Virus record (IMG/VR): IMGVR_UViG_3300025133_000373
Coordinates: 1 to 33,790 of that record
Reading direction: 5' to 3' (one strand)
Length of the DNA: 33,790 nt
From: a virus
Program-made: the position numbers and the translations under genes
Shown here: positions 18,763-30,800 of the stretch, one piece after another
Position numbering within the stretch: position 1 is the first letter of the stretch
How the letters are laid out: each line of letters begins with the position of its first letter
Notes under the pieces: model-generated
Told to the model about the DNA's origin: nothing
Database searches by the model: none
The model's input: the letters and a program-made list of their open reading frames with translations, nothing else

Positions 18763-19623
18763 ATGTCCACTCAAATTACTACTGCATTTGTCGAGCAGTA
18801 TAAAAGTAATGTATTGCACCTTGCACAACAAAAAGGTTCAAGATTACGCGACACAGTTCGTTACGAATCAGTAACAGGTAAAAACCACTTCTTCGAGAGA
18901 ATCGGAGCAGTATCTGCACAGAAGAGAACTTCTCGTCATTCAGATACTCCTCGTATGGATACTCCACATTCAAGACGTAGAGTGTCTATGGATGATTACG
19001 ATTGGGCTGACCTAATCGACCAGGAAGATAAGGTTCGTATGTTAATCACTCCACAGAGCGAGTATGCAATGGCTGGTGCTAATGCAATGGGTCGCGCTAT
19101 GGATACTGCAATTATTGAAGCTGCAGTAGGTAATGCTTATGGTGGCGTTGCTGGTGGTACTACTATCGTACTTCCATCTGCTCAAAAAGTAGTTCATGGT
19201 TCTGCTGGTTTAACAGTTGCAAAGCTTCTTTCTGCTAAGGAAATCTTAGATGGTTCTGATGTAGATGCTGATGAAGAGCGTTTCTGTATTCTTTCTGCAA
19301 AGCAAGTAACTGATTTATTAAATACTACTGAAGTTAAGTCTTCTGACTACAACACTGTTAAAGCGTTGGCACAAGGTCAATTAGATACTTTCTTAGGATT
19401 TAAGTTTATCCGTTCAGAGCGTTTAGGAACTGATACAGATGGTAACCGTCAAGTTACTGTTTATAATAAATCAGGTCTTGGTCTAGCAATGGGTTCAGAG
19501 ATTCAAACTCGTATCAGCGAGCGTGATGACAAGAACTATGCTACTCAAGTATTTTTATCAATGACAATCGGTGCTACTCGTGTTGAAGACGAGAAAGTAG
19601 TAGAGATTGCGTGTCAAGAGTAA
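18763..19623 (+). CDS. Major capsid protein (BPP-1/podovirus type)
   Basis: 286 aa. An N-terminal arm STQITTAFVEQYKSNVLHLA, then RTSRHSDTPRMDTPHSRRRV (about 55-74) and MDDYDWADLIDQEDKVRMLI, and a C-terminus with KSGLGLAMGSEIQTRISERD. This is the short HK97-fold capsid of BPP-1-like podoviruses. A strong AAGGAGGGCG site precedes the ATG. Highest-expression gene by position, set off by a 167-base leader and hairpin. Confidence 0.85.
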   Translation: MSTQITTAFVEQYKSNVLHLAQQKGSRLRDTVRYESVTGKNHFFERIGAVSAQKRTSRHSDTPRMDTPHSRRRVSMDDYDWADLIDQEDKVRMLITPQSEYAMAGANAMGRAMDTAIIEAAVGNAYGGVAGGTTIVLPSAQKVVHGSAGLTVAKLLSAKEILDGSDVDADEERFCILSAKQVTDLLNTTEVKSSDYNTVKALAQGQLDTFLGFKFIRSERLGTDTDGNRQVTVYNKSGLGLAMGSEIQTRISERDDKNYATQVFLSMTIGATRVEDEKVVEIACQE

Positions 19624-19635
19624 TAGGAGGTTATT

Positions 19636-20061
19636 ATGTCTAGCGTAAAAGGTGTAAATATCACCAATATGGATGCAGTACCTGCTGTAATGGCAAGTTC
19701 TGCACAAGTTCATGGTCGTATTCGTGTTGCGTATGATTCATACGAGGCATCAGCTCTAGCAAGTGGAAGTGATATTACTATCGCTCGTTTGCCAGCAGGT
19801 GCTATTGTGTATGATGTAACTATCGTTCACGATGCTTTAGGTGCTTCTTCTACTTTAAAAGTAGGTGATTCATCTGATGATGATCGTTATATTGCTGCAA
19901 CAGCTTCAACTGCTGCTAACGGTAAAATCATTATGTCTGAAGATGGCGTAATTGGTGGTTTTGGTTATGAGAATAGTTCTGCAACAGATGTGTTAATCAC
20001 AACTGGCGGTGCTTCTATTACTGGTACTATCAAATCTGCTGTTTACTACACAGTTGATTAA
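19636..20061 (+). CDS. Capsid-associated (cement/decoration-like) protein
   Basis: 141 aa, Ala/Ser/Thr-rich and almost all beta: YEASALASGSDITIARLPAG, AIVYDVTIVHDALGASSTLK, VGDSSDDDRYIAATAS, then TTGGASITGTIKSAVYYTVD. This resembles the beta-rich protein encoded right after the capsid gene in BPP-1-like phages (Bbp16-like cement). It would stabilise the head surface. AGGAGG lies 8 bases before the ATG. Assignment rests on position and composition. Confidence 0.6.
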   Translation: MSSVKGVNITNMDAVPAVMASSAQVHGRIRVAYDSYEASALASGSDITIARLPAGAIVYDVTIVHDALGASSTLKVGDSSDDDRYIAATASTAANGKIIMSEDGVIGGFGYENSSATDVLITTGGASITGTIKSAVYYTVD

Positions 20062-20075
20062 AAAGTAATAAAACA

Positions 20076-20101
20076 GAGGGTGTCTTTAATTAGGCATCCT
20101 C
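20076..20101 (+). other. Stem-loop downstream of the capsid genes
   Basis: GAGGGTGTC-TTTAATTA-GGCATCCTC: nine pairs including two G-T, without a following T-run. It may protect the 3' end of capsid mRNA or cause partial termination before the tail genes. Confidence 0.5.
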
Positions 20102-20122
20102 ACTACATTCAGGAGAAGTGAT

Positions 20123-20686
20123 ATGGCAACAGCGGTTTCCATTTGTTCAAACGCATTAAGAAAACTTGGTGACGATCCGATCACATCCCTAACTGACGAT
20201 ACAGAAAGAGCAAGACTCTGTAACGCTTTCTACGAACCTACAAGAGATGCTGTATTAAGATCACATCCTTGGAACTTTGCAATAGAAAGACAAGCACTCA
20301 GTAAACTTACAACTACTCCAGCATTTGATTATGCTTATGAGTTTACTCTACCAACCAGTCCTTATTGTCTTCGTGTTCTCAAGATGGAATATGATGATTA
20401 TGATTTTAAGATTGAAGGTAGAAAATTACTATCAAATGAAGGCACTGCAAAGATTCTTTATATTGCACAAGTTACTGATACTGCAAAATTTGACCCAATG
20501 TTCACAGAGTTACTTACTGCTAGACTTACAGCAGAATTAGCATACTCTATTACAGGTAGTAATACCTTAACTAAACAGATGTGGGAAATCTATGAGAACA
20601 AGGTTTCAGAAGCAAGAAGTATTGATGGTTTAGAAGGATTTATAGACGGGATAGTTTCAGACGAATTTACATCATTCAGGGGTTAA
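20123..20686 (+). CDS. Tail tubular protein A (gatekeeper)
   Basis: 187 aa. ATAVSICSNALRKLGDDPIT (2-21), DDTERARLCNAFYEPTRDAV (25-44), then LRSHPWNFAIERQAL: the T7 gp11-type signature. Its ring sits under the portal and joins it to the nozzle. The C-terminus GLEGFIDGIVSDEFTSFRG is usual. AGGAG lies upstream of the ATG at 20123; the next gene starts directly after its stop. Confidence 0.85.
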   Translation: MATAVSICSNALRKLGDDPITSLTDDTERARLCNAFYEPTRDAVLRSHPWNFAIERQALSKLTTTPAFDYAYEFTLPTSPYCLRVLKMEYDDYDFKIEGRKLLSNEGTAKILYIAQVTDTAKFDPMFTELLTARLTAELAYSITGSNTLTKQMWEIYENKVSEARSIDGLEGFIDGIVSDEFTSFRG

Positions 20687-22399
20687 ATGGCTAGAGTACA
20701 TCCATTTCAGTCTAACTTTACTGCTGGGGAGTTAAGTCCTCGCCTTGAAGGACAAATAGACTTTAAGAAATATTTTAACGGTTGTAGTGAATTAACCAAT
20801 ATGATTGTCTACCCTCATGGAGGGGCAGCTCGTAGAGGAGGCACATACTTTGTATCTGAAGTAAAGACTTCTGCTAAGGAAGTAAGGCTTGTTCCTTTTG
20901 AATTTAATGTAACTCAATCCTATGTACTAGAGTTTGGTGATACTTATATTCGTTTCTATAAGGACAACGGTCAGATTCAATCTGGTGGTTCTGCTTATGA
21001 AATATCATCACCATATCTTGAGGCTGAATTACCAGAATTACATTTTGCTCAATCAGCTGATGTTATGTATATCTGTCATAGTAATCACGCACCAAGAAAG
21101 CTATCAAGAACTGGTCATACATCTTGGACATTAACAACGCCTACATTTCAGTGGAAAGCCTCATCTCCTTGGAATAGTAGTAACGGATACCCAAGAACAG
21201 TATCATTCTACGAACAAAGGTTGTTCTTCGCTGGCACTTCTGCAAAGCCTCAGACTATCTGGGGTTCTAAGACAGCTTCATACGAGGATATTCGTACTGG
21301 TACTAACGCAGATGATGCACTAGAGTATGCTATTGCCACTAACAAGGTAAATGTAATTAGATGGCTACAACCAAGTAGAGACTTAATTGTTGGTACAGGT
21401 GGTGGTGAATTTAAAGTAGGTCGCCCAACAGGTGAACCTTTGACACCATCTAACGTAATGGTAACTCAACAAACTACATACGGTAGTTGGACTATTCCAC
21501 CAGTACAAATCGGTAATGCTATTTTATTTACACAGAGAGCAAGACGTAAAGTTCGTGAGTTCTCTTACCAGTATCAGAGTGACGGTTATATTGCTCCAGA
21601 TATGACACTCTTAGCAGAACACATTACAACAGGTTATCTAAAGGATATGGACTATCAGCAAGAGCCTGATTCTATTGTATGGTCTTGTACTTCAACAGGA
21701 AAGCTATTAAGTATGACTTATGAGCGTCCAGAAGATGTTGTTGCTTGGGCAGAGCATGAAATTGGTGGTACAGATGTTGAAGTTGAAAGTGTTGCAGTAA
21801 TTACTAATGCTACACAGGATCAATTATGGGTTTCTGTAAAGAGAACTGTAAATGGCTCAACAGTAAGATATATTGAATATATAGACCCTGAGTTAAATGT
21901 AGACTCGGGTATTACTGGTATAGTATCGACTGCTACAACTTCTGTAAGTGGACTTTCTCATTTAGAAGGGGAAACGGTTAAGATTGTTATAAATGACGCT
22001 GTATTCCCAGATGCAACGGTATCAAGTGGCGCTATTTCTATATCAGTACCTACAGGCTGGACTAATGTTCCGATTGAAGTAGGGTTAGGCTATACATCTA
22101 CATTAAAGACTATGCGTGTTGAGGCAGGCTCTCAAGCAGGCAAGGCACAAGGATTAAAGAAAAGATGGAATGAGGTTAAAGTTAGATTGCTTAATACAAC
22201 AGGTGTTAAGATTAATGGCGACCAACTTCCTTTTAGAACATCATCAACTCCTATGAGTTCAGGTATCGGTTTATTTACAGGTGATAAACGAGTTACTAAT
22301 CTCGGATGGGATAGAGATGGTATTATTGAAATTAAACAAGAACAACCTTTACCATTAACGGTATTAGGTATTCATGGTACATTAACGGTGAGCGATTAA
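20687..22399 (+). CDS. Tail tubular protein B / nozzle-type protein
   Basis: 570 aa. Begins MARVHPFQSNFTAGELSPRL, then NMIVYPHGGAARRGGTYFVS (about 39-58), YVLEFGDTYIRFYKDNGQI, and FYEQRLFFAGTSAKPQTIWG: the podovirus tail tube/nozzle family analogous to T7 gp12. Late beta domains contain LPLTVLGIHGTLTVSD at the end. It forms the distal tail and fibre attachment site. Start and stop almost touch those of neighbours; length is typical for the BPP-1/HMO-type group (shorter than T7 gp12). Confidence 0.82.
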   Translation: MARVHPFQSNFTAGELSPRLEGQIDFKKYFNGCSELTNMIVYPHGGAARRGGTYFVSEVKTSAKEVRLVPFEFNVTQSYVLEFGDTYIRFYKDNGQIQSGGSAYEISSPYLEAELPELHFAQSADVMYICHSNHAPRKLSRTGHTSWTLTTPTFQWKASSPWNSSNGYPRTVSFYEQRLFFAGTSAKPQTIWGSKTASYEDIRTGTNADDALEYAIATNKVNVIRWLQPSRDLIVGTGGGEFKVGRPTGEPLTPSNVMVTQQTTYGSWTIPPVQIGNAILFTQRARRKVREFSYQYQSDGYIAPDMTLLAEHITTGYLKDMDYQQEPDSIVWSCTSTGKLLSMTYERPEDVVAWAEHEIGGTDVEVESVAVITNATQDQLWVSVKRTVNGSTVRYIEYIDPELNVDSGITGIVSTATTSVSGLSHLEGETVKIVINDAVFPDATVSSGAISISVPTGWTNVPIEVGLGYTSTLKTMRVEAGSQAGKAQGLKKRWNEVKVRLLNTTGVKINGDQLPFRTSSTPMSSGIGLFTGDKRVTNLGWDRDGIIEIKQEQPLPLTVLGIHGTLTVSD

Positions 22400-22401
22400 T
22401 T

Positions 22402-22824
22402 ATGGCATCAAGTGGAGAATATGCAGGCGGTATAACAGCAATCGCAGGTGGTGTTATAGCTGCAAGAGGAGCAATGCAAGCTGGTAAAGCTTCTTATGCT
22501 GCTGGACAAGTTGAATATCATCAAGAATTAGAAAGAGCGCATTACGAAGCTAAAATTCTTCAGCGTCAAATGCTAGAAGCAATGCACATGCAATTCGCAC
22601 AAGCAGGTGGCGCAGGTGTAGCTGTAGGTGAAGGCTCTCCTATGTTAGTTGCTATGCAAACCTTAAATAATTTACAAGAAGATAAAGCACAGATATATAG
22701 AACTGGTGCTAAAGATGCTTGGAAGTTCTGGCAAGCTGGAGCAGATAAATTCTCAGCTGCACAGTCACAAGCAACAGGTTCACTACTTGCTGGTATAGGT
22801 AAAGCAGCAAGCATAATGGGATAA
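22402..22824 (+). CDS. Small internal virion (ejection) protein
   Basis: 140 aa. An Ala/Gly-rich N-terminus (GGITAIAGGVIAARGAMQAG), a central helix QELERAHYEAKILQRQMLEA, GVAVGEGSPMLVAMQTLNNL, and a C-terminal Ala/Gly segment. Its size, composition and position (after the nozzle gene, before the large internal proteins) match T7 gp14-like proteins that enter the outer membrane during DNA ejection. No sequence-level identity claimed. Confidence 0.65.
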   Translation: MASSGEYAGGITAIAGGVIAARGAMQAGKASYAAGQVEYHQELERAHYEAKILQRQMLEAMHMQFAQAGGAGVAVGEGSPMLVAMQTLNNLQEDKAQIYRTGAKDAWKFWQAGADKFSAAQSQATGSLLAGIGKAASIMG

Positions 22825-22827
22825 CAC

Positions 22828-24846
22828 ATGGCAATTACTATTAGATCAAGACAAGGAACACAGATAGGCTATAAAGGCACTTCTGGTGGTAGTGTATCGT
22901 GGGTTAATCAGGCTGGACAAGCTGGTAGACAAATAACAGCATTAGGTCATACAATGATTAACGTTGCAGATGATGTTAAGAAATTCTTCAATGATGAAGT
23001 AAGTGAATCAGAGATTCGTCAGCAAGTTGATGATATGCAGGTTGCTTATTTAAAACAATCTCGTGCATGGCATAAAAACCTTCGTGAAGGTGGTTTAGCT
23101 AAAGATGCAAACGGTGTACCAACTCAAGAGATAGATCCTAACTATTACACAGACATCTCTAATCAGAATCATGATACATTTTGGAAAGATTATGTAGAAG
23201 ATAAGGGATACGATCCTAAAGCTGTATCAGCATTTGGTGTTTATTTCCAGGACAAAGGACAAGAGGCTTTCAACAAGGCTGACCAGTGGGGAATGAAGCA
23301 ACGCTATTCTAAGCTGAGAGCGAAAGATGCTATTAATATCAAAGAACACATGATAACAATCACAACTGATCCTTTGGTTGAGAATAAACAGTCTGCTTTT
23401 GATGCACTACAGAATATGCACCTATCTGGCGCTCCTCATAGAGACGGCAATGAGTGGAAGAAAATCATGGATGACGCTCAAACTGTTTTAGTTGAGGAAA
23501 TTGCAACCACTAATGCTTATGGACAACAAGGTCGTAACTTAGACCCTTCAGATTTAGTGAATGGATATACAGAAGTAGATTACAGTAATGCTATTAAACG
23601 TATTAATGCAGACCCAACTTTAACCAAGGATCAGAAGGAACGTATCGTTAAAAGCATGGCTTCTAATCGTAAGACTCGTATAGCAGTTGAGGAGACAGCT
23701 AGAGCTACTGCAGACAATGCTACTCAATCTGGATTCTCTGCACTTCATTCTCAAGGTAAGCTAACACTAGCTATGATTGAAAACTCTAACATTGATTTCG
23801 AACAAAAGATGTACTGGAAAAGTCAATTAGAAGGCGGTAGTAAGAAGCCTTGGAAGGGTGATTACAATACTATTAAAGACACTATCCTTTCTGGAACTTG
23901 GTCTGAAGAGAATGATATTGCTCGTACTCCAGAGGACATTAAGCAAGCGGTAAGAGTAGCAGCCAACGAAAAGAACATCCCAGCTGATGAAGTTGAGAAG
24001 TTAATGAAAGACGTAGAGGAGGTTGCTAAAGCAAGCCCTATAACTGTAAAGAAGAAAGCTGCTAGAGTCCATGCTAAATCATCATTTACTGGAGATTTAT
24101 CAACATTTGAAAAGTTAATGCTTGGTCAGAAAGGCAAGAGTGTTATGGCATCTGAAGCTCAAGAAGCTGCTGAGAATAAGCTGTGGAAGTACGATACCAT
24201 GATTGAGAAAGAATTAGCAGAAGGTCGTAAAAATGGACTTACTTGGAACAAGATGCTTTCTCCTAGTAGCCCTGACTACATCGTTAATGATATTATCGAC
24301 ACGATTAACAGCATTGAGCCAAATGTAGTGGAAAAAGTTGATCCAGTAGAAGAGACAGACCCTACATTAATTGAAAGCGCTATTGACGCTGTATCGGAGT
24401 TTGATACTGGTGCAGAAAAAGTATTTGATAAGGTTGTAGACCTTGTGTCTCCAGATGGTCCAGTAGTAGATAAAAAGGTAGTTGCCCAGCAGGTTGTAGA
24501 TAGTGGTCAAACAATTCACAAGGTTTACGGTAGAGCATCATACTTCCCATTAGGGACTACTCCTGTTCAGGCAAAGGCTCAAACAGATTCAAGCATGGCA
24601 GAAATACAAACTGGTGATGCAAGAATGAGAGTTGTGTTTGATAGTGAACATCCAGGATATTCTCAATACCTTGATGGCAGAGAATCAATGAAAGCGTGGA
24701 AAGAACGTATGGCGATTATGGGGTATGATATTACCAGTAAGATTCGTCAAGATGGCTACAGATTAGAATTACAAGATGTCGTGCTAACTGACGAAGAAAT
24801 TGCTGCAGAAATGGAAAGAATTGCTAACGAAATTGAGGCTGATTAA
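22828..24846 (+). CDS. Internal virion protein, 672 aa
   Basis: Opens MAITIRSRQGTQIGYKGTSG, becomes a long helical protein (for example VSESEIRQQVDDMQVAYLKQ, EETARATADNATQSGFSALH), and ends in an acidic helix VLTDEEIAAEMERIANEIEA. Position between the small and giant internal proteins corresponds to T7 gp15-like ejection proteins that build the trans-envelope channel. No enzymatic motif visible. Its stop overlaps the start of the giant gene by one base. Confidence 0.7.
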   Translation: MAITIRSRQGTQIGYKGTSGGSVSWVNQAGQAGRQITALGHTMINVADDVKKFFNDEVSESEIRQQVDDMQVAYLKQSRAWHKNLREGGLAKDANGVPTQEIDPNYYTDISNQNHDTFWKDYVEDKGYDPKAVSAFGVYFQDKGQEAFNKADQWGMKQRYSKLRAKDAINIKEHMITITTDPLVENKQSAFDALQNMHLSGAPHRDGNEWKKIMDDAQTVLVEEIATTNAYGQQGRNLDPSDLVNGYTEVDYSNAIKRINADPTLTKDQKERIVKSMASNRKTRIAVEETARATADNATQSGFSALHSQGKLTLAMIENSNIDFEQKMYWKSQLEGGSKKPWKGDYNTIKDTILSGTWSEENDIARTPEDIKQAVRVAANEKNIPADEVEKLMKDVEEVAKASPITVKKKAARVHAKSSFTGDLSTFEKLMLGQKGKSVMASEAQEAAENKLWKYDTMIEKELAEGRKNGLTWNKMLSPSSPDYIVNDIIDTINSIEPNVVEKVDPVEETDPTLIESAIDAVSEFDTGAEKVFDKVVDLVSPDGPVVDKKVVAQQVVDSGQTIHKVYGRASYFPLGTTPVQAKAQTDSSMAEIQTGDARMRVVFDSEHPGYSQYLDGRESMKAWKERMAIMGYDITSKIRQDGYRLELQDVVLTDEEIAAEMERIANEIEAD

Positions 24847-27800
24847 TGACAACACTACAAGATGCTGGGCAATGGGGTTTTACACCTGATGAAATTAATG
24901 CAGAAGCGTTAAGAATACAAGATACTGCCAAGCAATGGGGTTTCACTGATGCAGAGATTGAAGCAGAAGAGGGTATCAAGAACTCTAACTGGGTTCGTAC
25001 TGTTACTAATGTCAATAAACCAACACTCTCAACAATCACAGATAGATTAGATTCTGGCTATAGTCCTTACATAGAGATAGGTGGTCGTAAAGGTAAGTTC
25101 AATTTCGATATTCCTAAACGTGAAGACGATAAAACACCAGGATTTCAATATCAGTTTGAAGCTAATGATGGTAACAACTACTGGTTTCAATTAGAAAAAG
25201 ACTATCAAGGTGGGCGTTGGGATGAAGCAGAGCATGCAGAAGCAAACTACAATGAATACAAGGCATGGGGTGCAGAAACTAGAAAAGAGCTACTAAACCA
25301 AATGTGGGCAGGCTCTCCTCAAATTGCAGAGTTTATTGATGAATCTGTAAAGAATGATGTTCCATGGGTAAACGTTCAGGCAGGATTAAAACAGTTTAAT
25401 ACTTATCGTCAAATTTCAAACTCTGATACAGTTGGCAAGCCAGAAGTAGATGAAAACCTAGTGGCAATGATAGAGAATTATAAGTTAATGGAGCTGACCA
25501 AAGGCAAGGGTTTTGCTATGATGCCAGAGTTTGAAATACCTGAAGATGCAAGTGAAGAAACACGCGCCTTCATGGAGAAAATTCTTAAAGTTAAGCAACT
25601 TGCTAAAGATGATCCAAAAGGACTATTAACTAAAGAGTGGAAGTGGGAAGATGTTCCTGGGTATGGTTATGACTCTGCAGTAGTTGGTTTAGCGCATGAA
25701 TTTCTAAAAATTAGAAACGGTGATGAAGACGCAATACAAAGTGCAGCTGAAATGATACTAACACTGCAGGCTTACGAAAACCAAGACTGGGGTAAGAAGA
25801 CTTTATTCCGTATATCTGGTATTGGAAGTGAGCTGCCTATAATGATTCCAGCAGGTGCTGCTGGCGCTTGGTTTTGTGGAACAGCTGCTGCACCAGGAGG
25901 ACCAGCAGTGGCAGGTATTGCAGGAGCAGGTTGTGGCATGGGAACAGCATTTGCAGCGCCAGCATTCTTTAGAGACTTGCTTACTAATCTTATGGATGAG
26001 GAGATGGGTGTTGTAGACGCTCATGGCGTGTTTGACTTATTAGCATCTGCTGCTGAAGAAGGTAGTTGGGAATTTCTAATCGGAGCTTTGACAGGCGTTG
26101 TTGGTAAAGGTACAGCTATGACCATGGAGACTCTTGGTGTAACAAACAAGATTGTAAAAGGTGGTGCAACGCTTACAACTGAAACTACAACAATGGTAGG
26201 GGCATCAGGACTTGTGCATGACTACACCCCAACATTGCAAAACTTCACAGATACTGCAATCGACCTATTAATTCTTAGAGGTGGTAACAAAGGATTTAAA
26301 GAAACCAAAAGCCTAATGAAGCGTAAATACCAAGGTACAGAGTATTACGTTCGTAAGAATTTAATGAAGTTATACGCTAAGTCAGGTATCGACCCTAGAG
26401 CGGTAAAAGAACATATTAAAAATAATCCAGAGCTTGCTAGAGAATTAGTAGAAACATTAGGCAAGAAGAACTTTGTAATGCCAGATTATTACATGCGTCA
26501 TGTTGCAGAAGTAATGAATCGTCTTGAGCAGGTATCTCGTAGCACTATTAAGGTGGGCGAGCAGGATTTCCAAGTATCAAGATACTATGATGCCAAGAAT
26601 GGTGAGATGGAAGTGATGTCACGTTTTGACGGTGAGTTTAAAGGCTTGCCAGATAAGATTACTTTCAAATTAACTGAAGATGGTAACTGGACTATTAAGG
26701 AAATGGAAGGTGACTTGAGCATTAAAGGTATTCAAGCTATTGCTGATTTTGCAGAATCTAAAGGTAGACAAATTATTAGAACAGAAGGTTTTGATGAAGT
26801 TTACAAAATCATAGAAATGCGTCAGGAGAAAGTTGAAACACTTGATCCTAGAGATCAAGCTGCAGTAGACCTAATGGAAGGTGTTAAACAGACAGCTGAA
26901 GAACTTCGATCCCTTGGTAAAGAAAAAGAAGCTGTTGAAGTAGAAACAGAAGGTAGAAACCTATTAGAACAGGCAGTGGGTAAAGACTATCTTCAACAAG
27001 CTGAAGCAAAAGTAACAGAGTATGAAGCGTTTGCAATAGATAAAGCAGCGAAAGATGCTGCTAATGCTGAGTATAGAGCAACAGGGTTTTATCCACCAGA
27101 AACAGTATTCAAAGATACATTTGGCAAGATAGATAAATTAGAAATACCTAAGCATGATATTGAAACACAATTAATTGCAACTCATTCTACAGAGTCAGCA
27201 AATATAGCTATTATCGCTGAAAAGGGGTTTGATGTTTCTAAAGGTAATGGATTCTTACACTTTGGTAATGACGCTCAAGCAAGAGGACGTGCTTCAGGAA
27301 TGAATGACGCTTCATTTGTTAGAGTTCAAGTTAAGTATAACAAGCCACTAGATGCCCGTATTTGGGAGAATTTTGATGAGGCTACTGAAGGGTTAGGTAC
27401 TCCGTTAATGACGGCTACATTCCTTAAAAACTTATCCAGAGAATATGAGAACCATCCAGCTAAATTAACTGACGCAGAATTTAATACTATTCGTAATGAG
27501 CAAAGTATTCAAGCACAGAGTTTAAAGTTAGCAGAAATTCTACAGACTAGAGGTTATGACGCTATTATCTACAAGAATGAAGTAGAGGCTAAAGGCGATT
27601 CAGTAGCAATTATGAGTAATGCTAATATGAGAGCATTAGGTTATGCCAAGTCTACTACTAAAGGTGAAGCTGAAGCGCTTGGTGCTGATAGAGGAATTAT
27701 TAAAGGCTTGCCTTTTAGCTTTAAAGAGCAGTTGCAAGACATAGCAAAAGATGACGGCATTAATTACTATGACTATTCCAATAAAGAAATCATAGCCGAA

Positions 27801-30800
27801 GCTAAAGAGTTTAAGCTACGTTTTGATGGGAACATTGGTAGGATGGAGCAGGATATGCTCAATGGTGACTTCGGTGCTTCAGATAAAAAACAAGCACAGA
27901 AGAGTTACAGAGAGATAAAGAAGTTTTTGAAGAAGTTTGAAGAAAGTAGTGGCGAGAAGGTTGCTGAAGAGGCGTTCAACTTTACTGGCGCACCAGAAGC
28001 TAGAGTAACACCTAAAGGTATGGCTTCAGATGGTGGTTACAATCTAAGTTTAATTGAGGGTAGTACACAAGCTAACAAGATTATGACTATGCCAGCATTA
28101 GTAGAGATAGTTGATCTATTGATGGATGGCAAACTACCAGGCATCTATAAGAATCTAGGTGAAGGTACTCAAGGTTTATTTTCTCATATTCCTGGAAAAG
28201 GTAAAGAAACTGGAAAGATTAAACTTCGTGCTGATATATTCAAAGACCCTAAGATGGCTGCTAAAACTGTAGCTCATGAGATTGGTCACATGGTTGATTG
28301 GTTAGAAGGTGCTGAAAACTATACAATGTCAAGAGGTAATATTCTTGGTCGTTTAGCGAGTTTAAAAAAATACCTTAATACCTACATGGAAGGTAGACCT
28401 GGCGGTAAGAAGCCACTGACCCAGAAAGAGAAGAATAAGTTACGTTATGAGGCTGAAAAGTTCATTAAGAATGAAGTTAAAGCAATATCTGAAGTTCCTG
28501 AAATTAAAGAATTAGGTATTACTCCACAGCAGATAAAAGACATTTTTACTGGTGTTATGAAGCGTGCTGATGTAGACCCAAGAATATTCCAGCTTATATC
28601 AGATGCAGGTAAAAAACTAAAGAAAGATATTACTAAGACTGCAATGCGTGGCAAGATTCATCCAGAGATATTAAAAATTATTAATTCTGGTAAAGAAAAG
28701 AAAGCTCCATCAGAAGACATTCGTAAGAGAGTATTAGAGAAATATCATGAGATGTTTGAGAAAGAAGTAACAGCTAGAGAGTTACTAAGTCGTGATGTTG
28801 TGATAGAAGAGCTGAAGAAGGTTACTCAAGCATGGCGACCTTTTGATGAAAACGCTAACCCTAAGTACACTAAGTATCGTCATAATTCAAAAGAACTATA
28901 TGCGGACTTCTTTAGTGCTTTAATGACTAATCCTCAGTTTGCTAAACTAACTGCACCAACAGCGTATGAAGGTTTCTTTAATTTCATTAACTCTAAGCCT
29001 AAATTCAAACAAGCTTATGATAAGATTCAAGAAGAATTAACTAACGGTAAGACACTAGATGCTGCTGAATCTAAACTTAGAAAAGGATTCCAAGAAGGTG
29101 AAAAGAAGTTTTTTGATCGTCTTGACCAGAATGAAGCAGTCTTTAAAGGCAAGGGTAGAGAATTTGCAAAGATTTTATTAGATCAATACTGGTATATTAT
29201 TTCAGATGTAAAGAACTACAAGTCTAGCAATATTCCAGATTCTAAAAACCCTATCTTTAAGATTGATGAAATGCGTTACCAAGCATCAGAAGCTGAAGGT
29301 TATATGAATGACATGAGTAGTCGTGTTGTTGATAGAATGGAAAAATCAAACATTTCTCATGATGATATGGGAATATACATGTTCCTAAGACGTGTTGTAA
29401 AAGAGCGTGGTGAACTAGCTAACCCAAGAGGATTTGATGAGGCATCAGCAGCTAGACGCATGGCTGAAATGGAAGCTAGAAGCCCTATACTGTCAGAATT
29501 AGCTAACGAGTATTGGACTATTCGTAAAGAGTGGGTAATTGATAGACTAGAACAAACTAACATGTATCCTAAACATCTTATGGATAAGCTGAAAGATAAT
29601 GATGCGTATGCTAAGTTTGATGTAATTGAGTATATGGATGCACACTTCGGTCCAGGTACTGGTGGTCGTATCTTTGGACAGATTGGTACATTGAAAGATA
29701 TTGCTAATCCTTTCACTACAACAATGCTTAATGACATGATGCTAATGAGAGCAGCTAGTCAGAACATTGCATTACATACTACGATTGATTTTTACAGAAC
29801 TGCTAATAAGACTGATCCACAAGTATTTGCTTTTGAGCCTGCTAAGAAACGTTTCACAGGTAAGTTTAACGAGTTCATTGAATCTACTAATCCAGATTTG
29901 AAGCTGGTAAGAGTTCTAAGAAACGGAAAGATGGAAGGTTATTACTTGGATAAGTATGTAGCTGAGGCATTTGAAAGAAACCCATTAGATGGTAATGCAG
30001 TAATTAATGCTACAAGAACATTTAATAACGCTATTAGAACGGTATTAACAGATATTAATCCAGGTTTCTGGATGGTGAATATGGTTCGTGACTACAATCG
30101 TACTGTTAAAAACTTGCCAGCAACAGGTTCAGATAAAGTTATTCCTTACAAGCAGTTCTTACAATATTTCAAATACTGGAAGCAAGGTTTTAAGCCAGCA
30201 TTACGAAGTGTTTACGGCATTCCTGATTCTATCATCAAGGAAATGTATAAGAATAATGAGTTAATCTCTATTGAAGAAAGAGGTAATGACTTTAAAGCTG
30301 ATACTGAAGCAGAGCGTTTATTAAAGCGTCATCATCAGAAGCCTCATGTATGGAAAAAAGAAATTACAATGCCTCTCAAGTGGTTGTATCGTCATATGAC
30401 AAACATGGGTCAAGCTATTGAAAGACAAAACAAAGTAGCTGCTCACTTGTATATTAAAGAGAAATTCCCAGATATGTCACCTGAAATGCAAGGACACATG
30501 ATCCGTGTACAAGCAGGTTCTCCAGCATTCTTGAGAAAAGGTACTGGCAACCCAGTAGTTAATAATATATTCATGTTCTCTAATGCTATGAAAGAGGGTT
30601 GGCGTGGTGACTTAGAGGTAATGAAAGACAGACCTGCTGAATACATGTACAAGACAATTCAGGCTAATATTATCCCTAAGATGTTAATGCATGGCATGGC
30701 TGTTGGAATGTTTGGTGATGAAACTAAAACAATCATGGACGGTATATCTGAGTACGATAAGATGAATTACATCATTATTCCTATTGGGTTAGGTGAGAAT

